A stretch of 64,000 nt of DNA from Chryseobacterium luteum (GTDB taxonomy: Bacteria; Bacteroidota; Bacteroidia; Flavobacteriales; Weeksellaceae), in assembly GCF_000737785.1 (NCBI RefSeq), contig NZ_JPRO01000006.1, positions 1-64,000 on the forward strand. Reading direction: 5' to 3'. The position numbers and the translations under genes are program-made. The notes under the pieces are model-generated. The model made no database searches, was not told where the DNA came from, and saw only the letters and a program-made list of their open reading frames with translations. Below, in pieces: positions 16,529-24,905 of this stretch (positions are counted from its first letter, which is position 1; each line of letters opens with the position of its first letter).

Positions 16529-18655
16529 ATGAAAAAATATTATCTGGGAATATTAATTATGAGCGCATCTACGATACAATCTCAAAAATTTCCTGATCTT
16601 AGAGCACCTATTGCAGAAAAGCAGGAACATATCCGGGAAATCCACGGTGATAAAGTGAATGATCCCTATTACTGGATGATCGATTATTTCAAAAAAGGAA
16701 AAGATTCTACAAAAGTCGTTGATTATCTGAAGGCTGAAAATACCTACTGGGAAGGGATGATGAAGGATACGGAACCTTTCAGGGAAAATCTGTTCCAGGA
16801 AATGAAAGCCCGTATTAAGGAAAAAGATGAATCTGTTCCTGTCTTTGAAAACGGATATTATTATTATACCCGCACAGAGGCCGGAAAACAATATTTTAAA
16901 TACTGCAGAAAAAAAGGCAGCCTTACTGCTCCTGAAGAGATTCTTCTGGATATAGATAAGCTTGCTGAAGGACATGCTTATTATGCCGCGTCAGGTTTCA
17001 GCATCAGTCCGGATAATACAAAACTGGTTTATGGTGTGGATGATGTTTCCAGAAGACAGTATACTTTATTTTTAAAGGATCTGAATACTGGAAAAACGAC
17101 TGATCTGGGCATCAAAAACACAGAAGGTTCCGCAGAATGGGGCAACGACAATAAAACAATTTTCTATACAGAGAAAAACCCGGTTACTCTTCTGTCTGAA
17201 AAAATCAAAAGACATACGCTGGGAACAGATCCGGCTAAAGATGTGACGGTTTATGAGGAAAAAGACCACTCCAATTATATCTCGGTATACAAGTCCAAAA
17301 ATCATAAATTCCTTCTGATCTATTCAGGTGCTACCACTTCTTCTGAAACACGATATCTGGATGCTGACCAACCCAACGGAATATTCAAGGTTTTCCAGCC
17401 GAGAATGAAGAATGTTTTATATACGATCACTCCGCTGGAAGACAAATTCCTGATCAGAACGAACAAGGACGCGCTCAATTTTAAAATAGCTGAAACGCCG
17501 CTGGATAAGACGGGCGTTGAAAACTGGAAAGATTTCATTCCACACAGAAGCGATGTTTTAATGCAGTCTGTAAGTGCGTTTAAGAATTATCTAGTTTTCA
17601 GTGAAAGGCAGAATGGACTTACCCAACTGGTTATTTACGACAGAAAAACAGGTAAAAAGGAGGCACTGATATTTGATGAACCTGCTTACACCATTTCTCC
17701 GCTGGAAAATCCTGAATACAATACGGATCAATTCCGTTTCGGATATACTTCAATGATCACGCCTGTTTCACAATTTGAGCAGGATTTAAAGACAGGGAAA
17801 AGAATATTGCTAAAACAGCAGGAGGTTCTTGGTGGCTATGCTAAAGACAGTTATACTACTGAAAGGCTTTTCGCCACCGCAAAAGACGGTACAAAAATTC
17901 CCATCTCCATTGTTTATAAGAAAGGATTCAGGAAAGATGGAAACAGCCCTCTGCTTCTTTATGCATATGGTTCATACGGAAGTTCGATGGATGCAGCTTT
18001 CAGCAGTACGAGACTGAGCCTTCTGAACAGAGGTTTTGCTTTTGCGATTGCTCACATCCGCGGAGGACAGGAAATGGGAAGGCAATGGTATGAAGACGGA
18101 AAAATGATGAAAAAGAAGAATACCTTCACCGATTTCATTGATGCGGGAGAATATCTGGTTAAAGAAAAATATACGTCACCAAAACATCTATATGCGCAGG
18201 GCGGAAGTGCCGGAGGCCTTTTGATGGGTGCGGTAGTGAATATGAATCCGAATTTATGGAATGGTGTGATTTCGCAGGTCCCGTTCGTAGATGTTGTCAA
18301 TACGATGCTTGATGAAAGTATCCCGTTGACGACCAACGAATATGACGAATGGGGAAATCCAAACAATAAGGAGGCTTATTTCTACATGAAATCTTATTCA
18401 CCGTACGAAAACATTGAAAAGAAAAACTACCCTAACATCCTGGTAACCACAGGTCTACATGATTCTCAGGTACAGTACTTTGAGCCTGCAAAATGGGTGT
18501 CCAAACTTAGGGATATGAAAACTGACAAAAATGTATTATTATTAAAAACGGATATGGATTACGGCCACGGAGGTGCTTCGGGAAGGTTTGATTACCTGAA
18601 GGATATTTCGCTGGTGTATGCTTTTATGTTTAAACTGGAAGGGATTAATAAATAA
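16529..18655 (+). CDS. ptrB: Prolyl-oligopeptidase family S9A serine peptidase (oligopeptidase B-like)
   Basis: About 708 residues: N-terminal beta-propeller (about 70-410) and C-terminal alpha/beta hydrolase. A signal-like segment (MKKYYLGILIMSASTIQSQ) suggests export to the periplasm. Catalytic Ser in GGSAGG (near residue 560), Asp in the TGLHDSQV region and His in DYGHGGASG (near 678). NDPYYWMIDYF near the N-terminus and NPLLYAYGSYG-like segment (SPLLLYAYGSYGSSMDAAFS) are typical of oligopeptidase B, which cleaves peptides after basic residues. I take the ATG at 16529 rather than the upstream frame extension at 16487, because it gives the signal peptide. Follows the TerB-like gene closely. 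Confidence 0.9.
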   Translation: MKKYYLGILIMSASTIQSQKFPDLRAPIAEKQEHIREIHGDKVNDPYYWMIDYFKKGKDSTKVVDYLKAENTYWEGMMKDTEPFRENLFQEMKARIKEKDESVPVFENGYYYYTRTEAGKQYFKYCRKKGSLTAPEEILLDIDKLAEGHAYYAASGFSISPDNTKLVYGVDDVSRRQYTLFLKDLNTGKTTDLGIKNTEGSAEWGNDNKTIFYTEKNPVTLLSEKIKRHTLGTDPAKDVTVYEEKDHSNYISVYKSKNHKFLLIYSGATTSSETRYLDADQPNGIFKVFQPRMKNVLYTITPLEDKFLIRTNKDALNFKIAETPLDKTGVENWKDFIPHRSDVLMQSVSAFKNYLVFSERQNGLTQLVIYDRKTGKKEALIFDEPAYTISPLENPEYNTDQFRFGYTSMITPVSQFEQDLKTGKRILLKQQEVLGGYAKDSYTTERLFATAKDGTKIPISIVYKKGFRKDGNSPLLLYAYGSYGSSMDAAFSSTRLSLLNRGFAFAIAHIRGGQEMGRQWYEDGKMMKKKNTFTDFIDAGEYLVKEKYTSPKHLYAQGGSAGGLLMGAVVNMNPNLWNGVISQVPFVDVVNTMLDESIPLTTNEYDEWGNPNNKEAYFYMKSYSPYENIEKKNYPNILVTTGLHDSQVQYFEPAKWVSKLRDMKTDKNVLLLKTDMDYGHGGASGRFDYLKDISLVYAFMFKLEGINK

Positions 18656-18661
18656 TTAAGT

Positions 18662-18697
18662 ATCACGCAGATTTTGCGAATTTTGCAGATTTAAATG
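18662..18697 (+). repeat. Left inverted-repeat arm of the GxxExxY unit
   Basis: CACGCAGATTTTGCGAATTT then TGCAGATTTAAATGA. Pairs as inverted homologue with 19068-19103 (CGCAGATT...GCAGATTTAAA). The ATG of the GxxExxY gene is inside this arm. Confidence 0.75.
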
Positions 18698-19072
18698 ACT
18701 GAAAATGAAATTTCATATATTGTTAGAAAATGTATTTTCAACGTTTATAACCAGCTAGGACCTGGTTTACTGGAATCTTTATATCAAAAAATTCTGATCT
18801 ACGAATTAGAAGAAAGTGGTCTGGAAGTAAAATCGGAGGTAATACTTCCCGTATATTACAACAATAAAAAGTTTGATATTAATTTTAAAATTGACATTTT
18901 AGTAGAAGATAAAGTAGTATTGGAATTAAAATCAATTAAAGAATTGGAAGCTATTCACTACAAACAACTCTACACCTATTTAAAACTATCTGATAAAAAA
19001 TTAGGAATGCTAATTAATTTTAATACAACAAATATTATGGATAGTATAAAAAGAGTGGTTAACCATCTTTAA
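18695..19072 (+). CDS. GxxExxY protein (PD-(D/E)XK nuclease-like)
   Basis: 125 residues, full length for the family. The name motif is LGPGLLESLYQK (about 21-32: G-x-x-E-x-x-Y), and the nuclease core is INFKIDILVEDKVVLELKS (about 56-74), giving D...E-x-K of the PD-(D/E)XK superfamily. C-terminal GMLINFNTTNIMDSIKRVV is typical. The family occurs widely in Bacteroidota as solitary genes with unknown function. Here its start and stop codons both lie within the arms of an inverted repeat, and a gene-less relative of that repeat is found at 45879-45963. This is like a minimal mobile or REP-associated nuclease unit (inference). Confidence 0.9.
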   Translation: MTENEISYIVRKCIFNVYNQLGPGLLESLYQKILIYELEESGLEVKSEVILPVYYNNKKFDINFKIDILVEDKVVLELKSIKELEAIHYKQLYTYLKLSDKKLGMLINFNTTNIMDSIKRVVNHL

Positions 19073-19103
19073 ATCTGCTAAATCATTACAATCTGCGCGA
19101 AAT
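19068..19103 (-). repeat. Right inverted-repeat arm of the GxxExxY unit
   Basis: TTTAAATCTGCTAAATCATT then ACAATCTGCGCGAAAT, inverted relative to 18662-18697; the stop TAA of the GxxExxY gene is part of it. Confidence 0.75.
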
Positions 19104-19136
19104 AAAATAATAAACAATAATTTACATAATTAGGCT

Positions 19137-19898
19137 ATGAGAAGAAAAATAGTTGCAGGAAACTGGAAAATGAATAAAAATGTCATTGACGCACAACAGT
19201 TAATGATTCAATTACTGAGCTATAAAAATAGTAATACCACCAACTGCGAAGTATGGATTGCGCCGCCTTCTTTATATTTAATGATGGCTAAAGATATCTT
19301 CGAGAAAGATGAGATCGGTGTATTCTCTCAGGATATGAGCGAACATGAAAGTGGGGCTTATACAGGTGAGATTTCCGCAGATATGCTGGAATCCATTGAT
19401 GCAACCGGTTCATTGATCGGGCACTCTGAAAGAAGACTGTATCATGGTGAAACAGATTCTCACTGCAACAGGAAGATTAAACTAGCCCTTGATAAAGGAC
19501 TTATCCCTGTATACTGTAACGGTGAAACGCTTGAACAGAGAAAAGCAGGACAGCATTTTGAAGTGGTAAAAAACCAGACTGAAGTGGCTCTTTTTACACT
19601 TTCTGCTGAAGAAATCAAAAAAGTGGTGATTGCTTATGAACCGGTTTGGGCCATAGGCACAGGGGAAACAGCAACTCCGGAGCAGGCTCAGGAGATCCAC
19701 GCCCATATCAGAAGCATCATTGCAGCGAAATACGGACAGGAAGTTGCTGACGAGGTTTCTATCCTTTACGGAGGTTCTGTGAAGCCTGATAATGCCAAAG
19801 AGATTTTCTCACAGCCTGATATCGATGGTGGACTGATCGGAGGTGCGGCCTTAAAACTGGAGGATTTCTCTAAAATTATTGAGGGGTTTAATTCATAG
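19137..19898 (+). CDS. tpiA: Triosephosphate isomerase
   Basis: Interconverts dihydroxyacetone phosphate and glyceraldehyde 3-phosphate; cytoplasmic glycolytic enzyme, 253 residues, normal length. Start MRRKIVAGNWKMNKN with substrate Lys in NWKMN; catalytic His in IGHSERR (about 94-100); catalytic Glu in VIAYEPVWAIGTG (about 164-176), the active-site loop; phosphate-binding ILYGGSVKPDNA (about 211-222) and DGGLIGGAALK near the end. Complete and unmodified. Two hairpins follow before the convergent phytase-like lipoprotein gene. Confidence 0.98.
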   Translation: MRRKIVAGNWKMNKNVIDAQQLMIQLLSYKNSNTTNCEVWIAPPSLYLMMAKDIFEKDEIGVFSQDMSEHESGAYTGEISADMLESIDATGSLIGHSERRLYHGETDSHCNRKIKLALDKGLIPVYCNGETLEQRKAGQHFEVVKNQTEVALFTLSAEEIKKVVIAYEPVWAIGTGETATPEQAQEIHAHIRSIIAAKYGQEVADEVSILYGGSVKPDNAKEIFSQPDIDGGLIGGAALKLEDFSKIIEGFNS

Positions 19899-19935
19899 TT
19901 TCGGTTAAAACCAAAGGAAATTTATTTTTATAAAC

Positions 19936-19960
19936 AAATGGGCTGAAGCCCATTTCTATT
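19936..19960 (+). terminator. Hairpin AAATGGGCTGAAGCCCATTT after tpiA
   Basis: AAATGGGCT-GA-AGCCCATTT stem, 37 bases after the tpiA stop, followed by CTATTG. Possible terminator or dispersed palindrome. Confidence 0.55.
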
Positions 19961-19989
19961 GATTTATTGAAATCATATACAATCAAAAA

Positions 19990-20013
19990 CGGCGGCATCT
20001 TCGATGCCGCCGC
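19990..20013. terminator. Bidirectional terminator between tpiA and phytase-like gene
   Basis: CGGCGGCATC-TTC-GATGCCGCCG, a 10-bp GC-rich stem followed by CTTTCTTA on one side and preceded by an A-rich tract on the other. Sits between two convergent genes. Confidence 0.8.
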
Positions 20014-20032
20014 TTTCTTAAAAAAAATCTAA

Positions 20033-21295
20033 TTATTGAATATCAACTACATACATTGTTCCCTTGTCTACTTTTCCGGTTTTAGGAAGGATCTTGGCTT
20101 TTGGATTTCCGTTTCCGTCATCTAAAATTCCAAAATCATCATCATTGAAGACAGCCAGTTTATTGTTTCCTAAATAAACGATTCCTTCAAATTTATCATG
20201 CTCATATCCTAATTTTGCCACCAGATCTATTGCTAAAACTTTGGACACCGGTTTTATCCCGGCATTCGTAATTTCATCCCATGTAGACTGCTCTAAGGTT
20301 TTATTATTGATCTTCATCCCGTCAACAGCCGCAATATCAGTTCCGTTTACATCTGAGGCTCCGGTTATATTGATCCTGTAGACCTTTTTGGTGCCGCCCT
20401 GAGATCCAAAATTTCCGTCTCTTTCGATTACCAGGAATTCTGTGCTGCTGATGGCTGTAATATCGCATACCGAGTCTGAAGCACCTCCATTCTGCTTATA
20501 CAGATACTGTTTCGTCTGCCCTGTTGCAATATCGAAAGTGACAATTCTTGTTAAAGTCGTATTCGTTGCCAAAGCTTTTGTTGGTACATACATGGTAGAC
20601 TGCATCGTTCCTACCAACATTTTCCCATCCGGAGTGATACATAACCCTTCCATTCCTCTGTTAGCTCTTCTTTTCGCCAAAACGGCAGGAAGTTTTCTTG
20701 GTCCGGTATTGACACCAATCGGGCTTATTCTTTCCAATTCTACCCCTTCTGCACTGTAATGAACGATGTGCGGTCCGTATTCATCAGAAACCCAAAATGT
20801 TCCATCTGATGCTGCAACAATACTTTCGCTGTCCAGTCCGTAATTATCAGTACCTAAAACATTCCCTGATGAATCGTAAGCCGTCTCTCCGGTGCTGCCC
20901 ATTCCTGCCGGATTTGGAAGACCTGTGATCGGCTGTCCGGAAGGATTTTTCAGCTTAATATACTTAATGACCTCAATATTTCCTTCTGCATTGATTTTAA
21001 AATGCATAATGGTAGGTGTAAAATTCGGAACAGAAAATTTTTTCCCGTTCAGGTAGTCTGTATTCGGGCCACGGTCTGTGATCACATAAAACTCTCCTTT
21101 TCTGGTAGGATGTGCAGCCGCACCGGAACCGAATCCGCCATTAATGACATCTACTCCATTAACCGTAGCTAATTTAGAGAAAGGAAATTCCTGAGGAAGT
21201 TTAGCATAATTGACATCCTGGTTATTCATCTTGTCATCATCTTTACACGATGAAATTGCGGACAATATGATAACGGATAACAGTAGTTTTTTCAT
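20033..21295 (-). CDS. Esterase-like activity of phytase family lipoprotein
   Basis: 420 residues. A lipoprotein signal, MKKLLLSVIILSAISS then Cys, puts it on a membrane, probably the periplasmic face or outside. The rest is a Phytase-like (PF13449-type) propeller: GGFGSGAAAHPTRKGEFYVI TDRGP early (about 53-77), ESIVAASDGTFWVSDEYGPH (about 155-174), MEGLCITPDGKMLVG, and FEGIVYLGNNKLAVFNDDDFG near the end. In this family the DRGP and SDEYGP motifs are the hallmark; the substrate is generally phosphomonoesters but uncertain for individual members. Monocistronic by layout. Confidence 0.9.
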   Translation of the reverse strand: MKKLLLSVIILSAISSCKDDDKMNNQDVNYAKLPQEFPFSKLATVNGVDVINGGFGSGAAAHPTRKGEFYVITDRGPNTDYLNGKKFSVPNFTPTIMHFKINAEGNIEVIKYIKLKNPSGQPITGLPNPAGMGSTGETAYDSSGNVLGTDNYGLDSESIVAASDGTFWVSDEYGPHIVHYSAEGVELERISPIGVNTGPRKLPAVLAKRRANRGMEGLCITPDGKMLVGTMQSTMYVPTKALATNTTLTRIVTFDIATGQTKQYLYKQNGGASDSVCDITAISSTEFLVIERDGNFGSQGGTKKVYRINITGASDVNGTDIAAVDGMKINNKTLEQSTWDEITNAGIKPVSKVLAIDLVAKLGYEHDKFEGIVYLGNNKLAVFNDDDFGILDDGNGNPKAKILPKTGKVDKGTMYVVDIQ

Positions 21296-21405
21296 ATTAA
21301 CTTTTATGCCGCGAAAATATACATTGATTGTAAACTGATCCTGAACTTAATAATAATTGTGTTTTAACAATGAGATTTTGGATGTGGATTGTTGTAATCC
21401 TATTA

Positions 21406-21480
21406 GACCACCCCGTCAAAAATTCAAAGAATTTTTGCCACCCCTCCACCGGAAGGGAATTTTGATCCGACGAATTTTTT
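21406..21480. repeat. Dispersed repeat with ACCACCCCGTCAAA box (copy 1)
   Basis: ACCACCCCGTC, then a perfect hairpin AAAAATTC-AAA-GAATTTTT (21418-21436), then GCCACCCCTCC and GGAAGGGAATTTT. A second, diverged copy lies in opposite orientation at 52605-52670. The minus-strand open frame across it is not accepted as a gene. Confidence 0.7.
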
Positions 21481-21501
21481 TCACTTTTGTAGCTAACAAA
21501 A

Positions 21502-21524
21502 AAACGCACCGGATTGGTGCGTTT
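21502..21524 (-). terminator. Terminator of clpP
   Basis: AAACGCACC / GGTGCGTTT stem with 5-base loop; on the minus strand it is followed by a run of T. 22 bases beyond the clpP stop. Confidence 0.85.
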
Positions 21525-21545
21525 CAATATTCCTCAAAAAGGAAA

Positions 21546-22232
21546 TTATTTTTTCTCTGCAGATCTCTGTAAAACTTCGTCTACCATTCCGTAGCCTTTT
21601 GCTTCTTCAGAAGTCATCCAGTAGTCTCTGTCAGAAGATTTTTCTACCCATTCATAAGTCTGTCCGGAGTGGTGACCGATGATTTCGTAAAGCTCCTGCT
21701 TCAGTTTCAGCATTTCTCTCAAGTTGATCTCCATATCTGAAGCTACTCCCTGAGCACCTCCTGATGGCTGGTGGATCATTACTCTTGAATGCTTAAGCGC
21801 AGAACGCTTTCCTTTTTCTCCTGCCACCAGTAAAACCGCTCCCATTGAAGCTGCCATTCCTGTACAGATCGTTGCTACATCCGGCTTGATGATCTGCATC
21901 GTGTCATAGATTCCTAAACCTGCATAAACGCTTCCGCCCGGAGAATTGATGTAGATCTGGATATCTTTCGATGGATCTGCACTTTCCAGGAATAAAAGCT
22001 GCGCGGTTACGATGTTGGCCACCTGATCGTCTATTCCGGTTCCTAAGAAGATAATTCTGTCCATCATCAGACGTGAAAATACGTCCATTTGTGCAACGTT
22101 TAATCTTCTTTCTTCCATGATATACGGCGTAAGGTTTGTTGGGCCGTACATTCCCATATACTGATCGGTAACCAGACCGCTGTTTCCTAAATGTTTTACA
22201 GAGAAATCTCTGAAGTCTTTTTTAATGTCCAT
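21546..22232 (-). CDS. clpP: ATP-dependent Clp protease proteolytic subunit
   Basis: Forms the 14-subunit protease chamber that works with ClpX/ClpA-type unfoldases in the cytoplasm. 228 residues, slightly longer than the E. coli protein because of an N-terminal extension (MDIKKDFRDFSVKHLGNSGL), common in Bacteroidota. Catalytic triad visible: Ser in CTGMAASMGAVLL, His in RVMIHQPSGGAQG, Asp in SSDRDYWMTSEEAKGYGMVD. IYINSPGGSVYAGLGIYDTM is the usual substrate-strand region. Own terminator; the next upstream gene (dnaG) is over 100 bases away, so probably its own unit. Confidence 0.97.
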   Translation of the reverse strand: MDIKKDFRDFSVKHLGNSGLVTDQYMGMYGPTNLTPYIMEERRLNVAQMDVFSRLMMDRIIFLGTGIDDQVANIVTAQLLFLESADPSKDIQIYINSPGGSVYAGLGIYDTMQIIKPDVATICTGMAASMGAVLLVAGEKGKRSALKHSRVMIHQPSGGAQGVASDMEINLREMLKLKQELYEIIGHHSGQTYEWVEKSSDRDYWMTSEEAKGYGMVDEVLQRSAEKK

Positions 22233-22353
22233 ATTTCTATTATGTATTATTAAATATTTTTTTCGAAGTTTAAATTACAACTTTTATTCCTAAAATTTTA
22301 TAGGACTTTTTGTCACAGAATATCCGTCTGATGATCAGCAGTATGTCTGCAAA

Positions 22354-24336
22354 TTATCTTTTCCTGTCTGCGTAGATGCCTTTGATCGGCGAATATTCAA
22401 TAATATTGCTTAATCTGATGGAAGCCTGTTTCAGCAGGGTGATCTTTTTGATCAGTTCATAATATTTTGTCTCATCCGTCTCGCTGTATTGGTCCAGCTG
22501 CCTGGCCGTTTCCTTTATTAAATAATCAATATACCGGTATTTGTGCAGCAGAACGTCACCCTGTACCTGTTCTGCTATCTTGTCACCATAATTGGGAGGA
22601 TAAATATTTCTGGAACCCCAGTTCTCCAGCTCATCCGGAGGCATCAAGGCATCCACTACCTTGGCCGTAATTTCTTCATCCATGAATGTCACAAAAAAGT
22701 TTCCGCTTCTCAGCTCATCTTTTTGGATGCCGTCTTTCACCTGGTTAATGATAATCTCATTGCTTTTTACCAGAAAATCGTACTGTTCTTCTTCAAAATG
22801 CAGCAGGATTTCTTCAATAACTGTGATCTGGTATTCTTCATTTTTTTCATTTTGCCTTTTCAGAACAATATCCCCGAACATCAGCATATGATCCACAAGC
22901 CTGCTCTCCATAAACAGAACATCGTAAAGATAAGGATCTTCTTTCTCCTGATCCAAAGGCACAATTTCCAGTTTTGGCGGAACTTTTTCTTTCTGATGCT
23001 GCACATGCTGATGCTGATTCTGGGTAATCTGCTTCTGAACATCCAGTTCATTAAAAAGACTCTGCTCCGAAAGTCCGAATTTATTGGAAACCTCTTTAAG
23101 GTAAACTTCTCTTTTTAAAGCATTCTGAACAAAACCTACGGATTTTACGATATCTCTGATCGCTTCAGCCTTTTTAATCGGGTCATTTCCGACTTCCCTT
23201 AAAAGAATTTCAGCTTTAAAATCAATGAAATCCTTCGCTTCATTTTCGATGAATTTTTCTACATATTCCTGCGGGTGTTTTCTGGAAAAAGAATCCGGGT
23301 CATCACCATCCGGAAATAGCAGGACGCGGATGTTCATCCCTTCCGTCAGAAGCATATCTATACTTCTGAAACTGGCTTTGATCCCTGCATTATCACCGTC
23401 AAAAAGAATCGTTACATTTTCCGTAAGCCTTTTGATCAGCTTGATCTGCTCTGTTGTCAAAGAAGTTCCGGAGCTCGCCACCACATTCTCTATTCCCGCC
23501 ATATGAAGGGCTATCACATCCATATAACCTTCCACAAGAAGACAGATATTCTTTCGTGAAATAGCCTGCTTGCTCTGGTTTAAACCGTAAAGTACATTGG
23601 ATTTATGGTAAATTTCCGTTTCCGGGGAGTTCAGATACTTGGCCGTTTTTACATTATTCTTAAGGATCCTGGCTCCGAAACCTAAAACCCTTCCCGAAAA
23701 ACTGTGAATCGGGAAAATAACCCTTTCCCGGAAACGGTCGATCCCTGAAGGTGTATTTTCAGGGAATATGGAAAGTCCGGATTTTTCAAGGATTTCCTTC
23801 GAATATCCTTTTTCTTCAGCATAAACTGTAAAAGCATTTTTCTTTTCCGGTGAATATCCCAGCTGGAATTTCTTTATAATATCATCCTTAAGCTCACGTT
23901 CTCTGAAGTAAGCCAGGCCAATGCTTTTTCCCTCTTCCGAATCCCAGAGAATATCCTGATAATAAGAGTTGGCAACCTCATGAATTTTATACAGCTGATC
24001 TTTTTCCGTCTGTGCGTGTTTTGCTTCTTCAGAAAACTCACGCTGGTCTTCTTCAACCTCGATCCCATATTTTTTGGCGGCGTGGCGAAGAGCTTCGGGA
24101 TAAGTGAAATTCTCAATTTCCATCAGGAAAGAAATGGCAGTTCCTCCTTTTCCTGTTGAGAAATCTTTCCAGATCTGCTTACTTGGCGAAACGACAAAAC
24201 TCGGAGATTTTTCCTCATGAAAAGGACTGAGCCCTTTGAAATTAGACCCTGCTCTTTTCAGCTGAACGTACTCTCCCACTATTTCTTCAACGCGGATTGT
24301 GGAAAATATTTTATCTATCGTCTGCTTGGAAATCAT
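22354..24336 (-). CDS. dnaG: DNA primase
   Basis: Makes RNA primers for replication with DnaB helicase. 660 residues: N-terminal zinc-finger-position domain, TOPRIM core (LLVEGYMDVIALHMAGIENV about 262-281 with catalytic Glu; TILFDGDNAGIKAS with DxD), and a C-terminal helicase-binding region. Odd: in the N-terminal domain the usual Cys ligands are absent. The segment reads GLSPFHEEKSPSF and IWKDFSTGKGGTAISF where CPFHxE and CFxCGxGGD are expected; only the His remains. Flavobacterial primases are known to me to show such forms, so this is likely lineage-wide. A TATTTTTG box sits four bases before the ATG, pointing to a leaderless mRNA. Confidence 0.96.
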   Translation of the reverse strand: MISKQTIDKIFSTIRVEEIVGEYVQLKRAGSNFKGLSPFHEEKSPSFVVSPSKQIWKDFSTGKGGTAISFLMEIENFTYPEALRHAAKKYGIEVEEDQREFSEEAKHAQTEKDQLYKIHEVANSYYQDILWDSEEGKSIGLAYFRERELKDDIIKKFQLGYSPEKKNAFTVYAEEKGYSKEILEKSGLSIFPENTPSGIDRFRERVIFPIHSFSGRVLGFGARILKNNVKTAKYLNSPETEIYHKSNVLYGLNQSKQAISRKNICLLVEGYMDVIALHMAGIENVVASSGTSLTTEQIKLIKRLTENVTILFDGDNAGIKASFRSIDMLLTEGMNIRVLLFPDGDDPDSFSRKHPQEYVEKFIENEAKDFIDFKAEILLREVGNDPIKKAEAIRDIVKSVGFVQNALKREVYLKEVSNKFGLSEQSLFNELDVQKQITQNQHQHVQHQKEKVPPKLEIVPLDQEKEDPYLYDVLFMESRLVDHMLMFGDIVLKRQNEKNEEYQITVIEEILLHFEEEQYDFLVKSNEIIINQVKDGIQKDELRSGNFFVTFMDEEITAKVVDALMPPDELENWGSRNIYPPNYGDKIAEQVQGDVLLHKYRYIDYLIKETARQLDQYSETDETKYYELIKKITLLKQASIRLSNIIEYSPIKGIYADRKR

Positions 24337-24340
24337 GTTG

Positions 24341-24348
24341 CAAAAATA
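24341..24348 (-). promoter_or_regulatory. -7 box directly before dnaG start
   Basis: TATTTTTG on the minus strand, exact TAnnTTTG, ending four bases before the dnaG ATG at 24336. Transcription would start at or within a base or two of the start codon. Confidence 0.55.
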
Positions 24349-24429
24349 CTGAAATGATTTTGAGCTTCAACCAAATTAGATTCAAATGCTCAAAATTTAG
24401 TCTTAATTTTACAGTCTCAAATAAATTGC

Positions 24430-24837
24430 ATGCATTTCGAGATTAAAACAATAAACGACTGGCAAAGCGTTGTAGAAAAAATTTTTCCACAACTTCAACA
24501 CAATATTCTTTTACTAAAAGGAAATTTAGGCGCAGGAAAAACAACTTTCACTCAATTTTTACTTAAAAATCTGGGTAGTGAGGACGAAGTTAACTCTCCC
24601 ACTTATTCAATTGTCAATGAATACAATACACCGAAAGGGAAAATTTATCATTTCGACCTTTACCGCTTAAAAAACATTGAAGAAGTCTACGATATCGGCA
24701 TCGAGGAATACCTGGATAATGCTTTTTTGTGCATCATAGAATGGCCTGAAGTGTATGAAGAAGAGCTCTACGGGCTTAACTATCACACAATGAGCATCGT
24801 GAATACCGGGGATGAAAGAGAAGTCTCATTCGAGTAA
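24430..24837 (+). CDS. tsaE: tRNA threonylcarbamoyladenosine biosynthesis ATPase TsaE
   Basis: ATPase partner of TsaB/TsaD in making t6A37 in ANN-decoding tRNAs. 135 residues, normal size. Walker A in LLKGNLGAGKTTFTQFLL (about 27-44), the TsaE signature VNSPTYSIVNEY (about 54-65) and YHFDLYRLKNIEEVYDIGIEEYL (about 72-94), where the Asp of FDLYR is catalytic, and IIEWPEV (about 102-108). Divergent from dnaG across about 90 bases. 68 bases before alanine dehydrogenase, which has its own -7 box. Confidence 0.96.
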   Translation: MHFEIKTINDWQSVVEKIFPQLQHNILLLKGNLGAGKTTFTQFLLKNLGSEDEVNSPTYSIVNEYNTPKGKIYHFDLYRLKNIEEVYDIGIEEYLDNAFLCIIEWPEVYEEELYGLNYHTMSIVNTGDEREVSFE

Positions 24838-24845
24838 ATATTATG

Positions 24846-24853
24846 TATCTTTG
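24846..24853 (+). promoter_or_regulatory. -7 box for alanine dehydrogenase
   Basis: TATCTTTG, exact TAnnTTTG, nine bases after the tsaE stop. Leader of about 45 bases to the ATG at 24906. Confidence 0.55.
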
Positions 24854-24905
24854 CTTCCTAATTCAATGGTAAATAACAAACTGTAAGACATAATTTAATT
24901 AAAGA

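Noticed and set aside
21297..21527. Minus-strand frame between clpP terminator and phytase-like gene
   Set aside because: Covers a dispersed repeat and a terminator; not gene-like.
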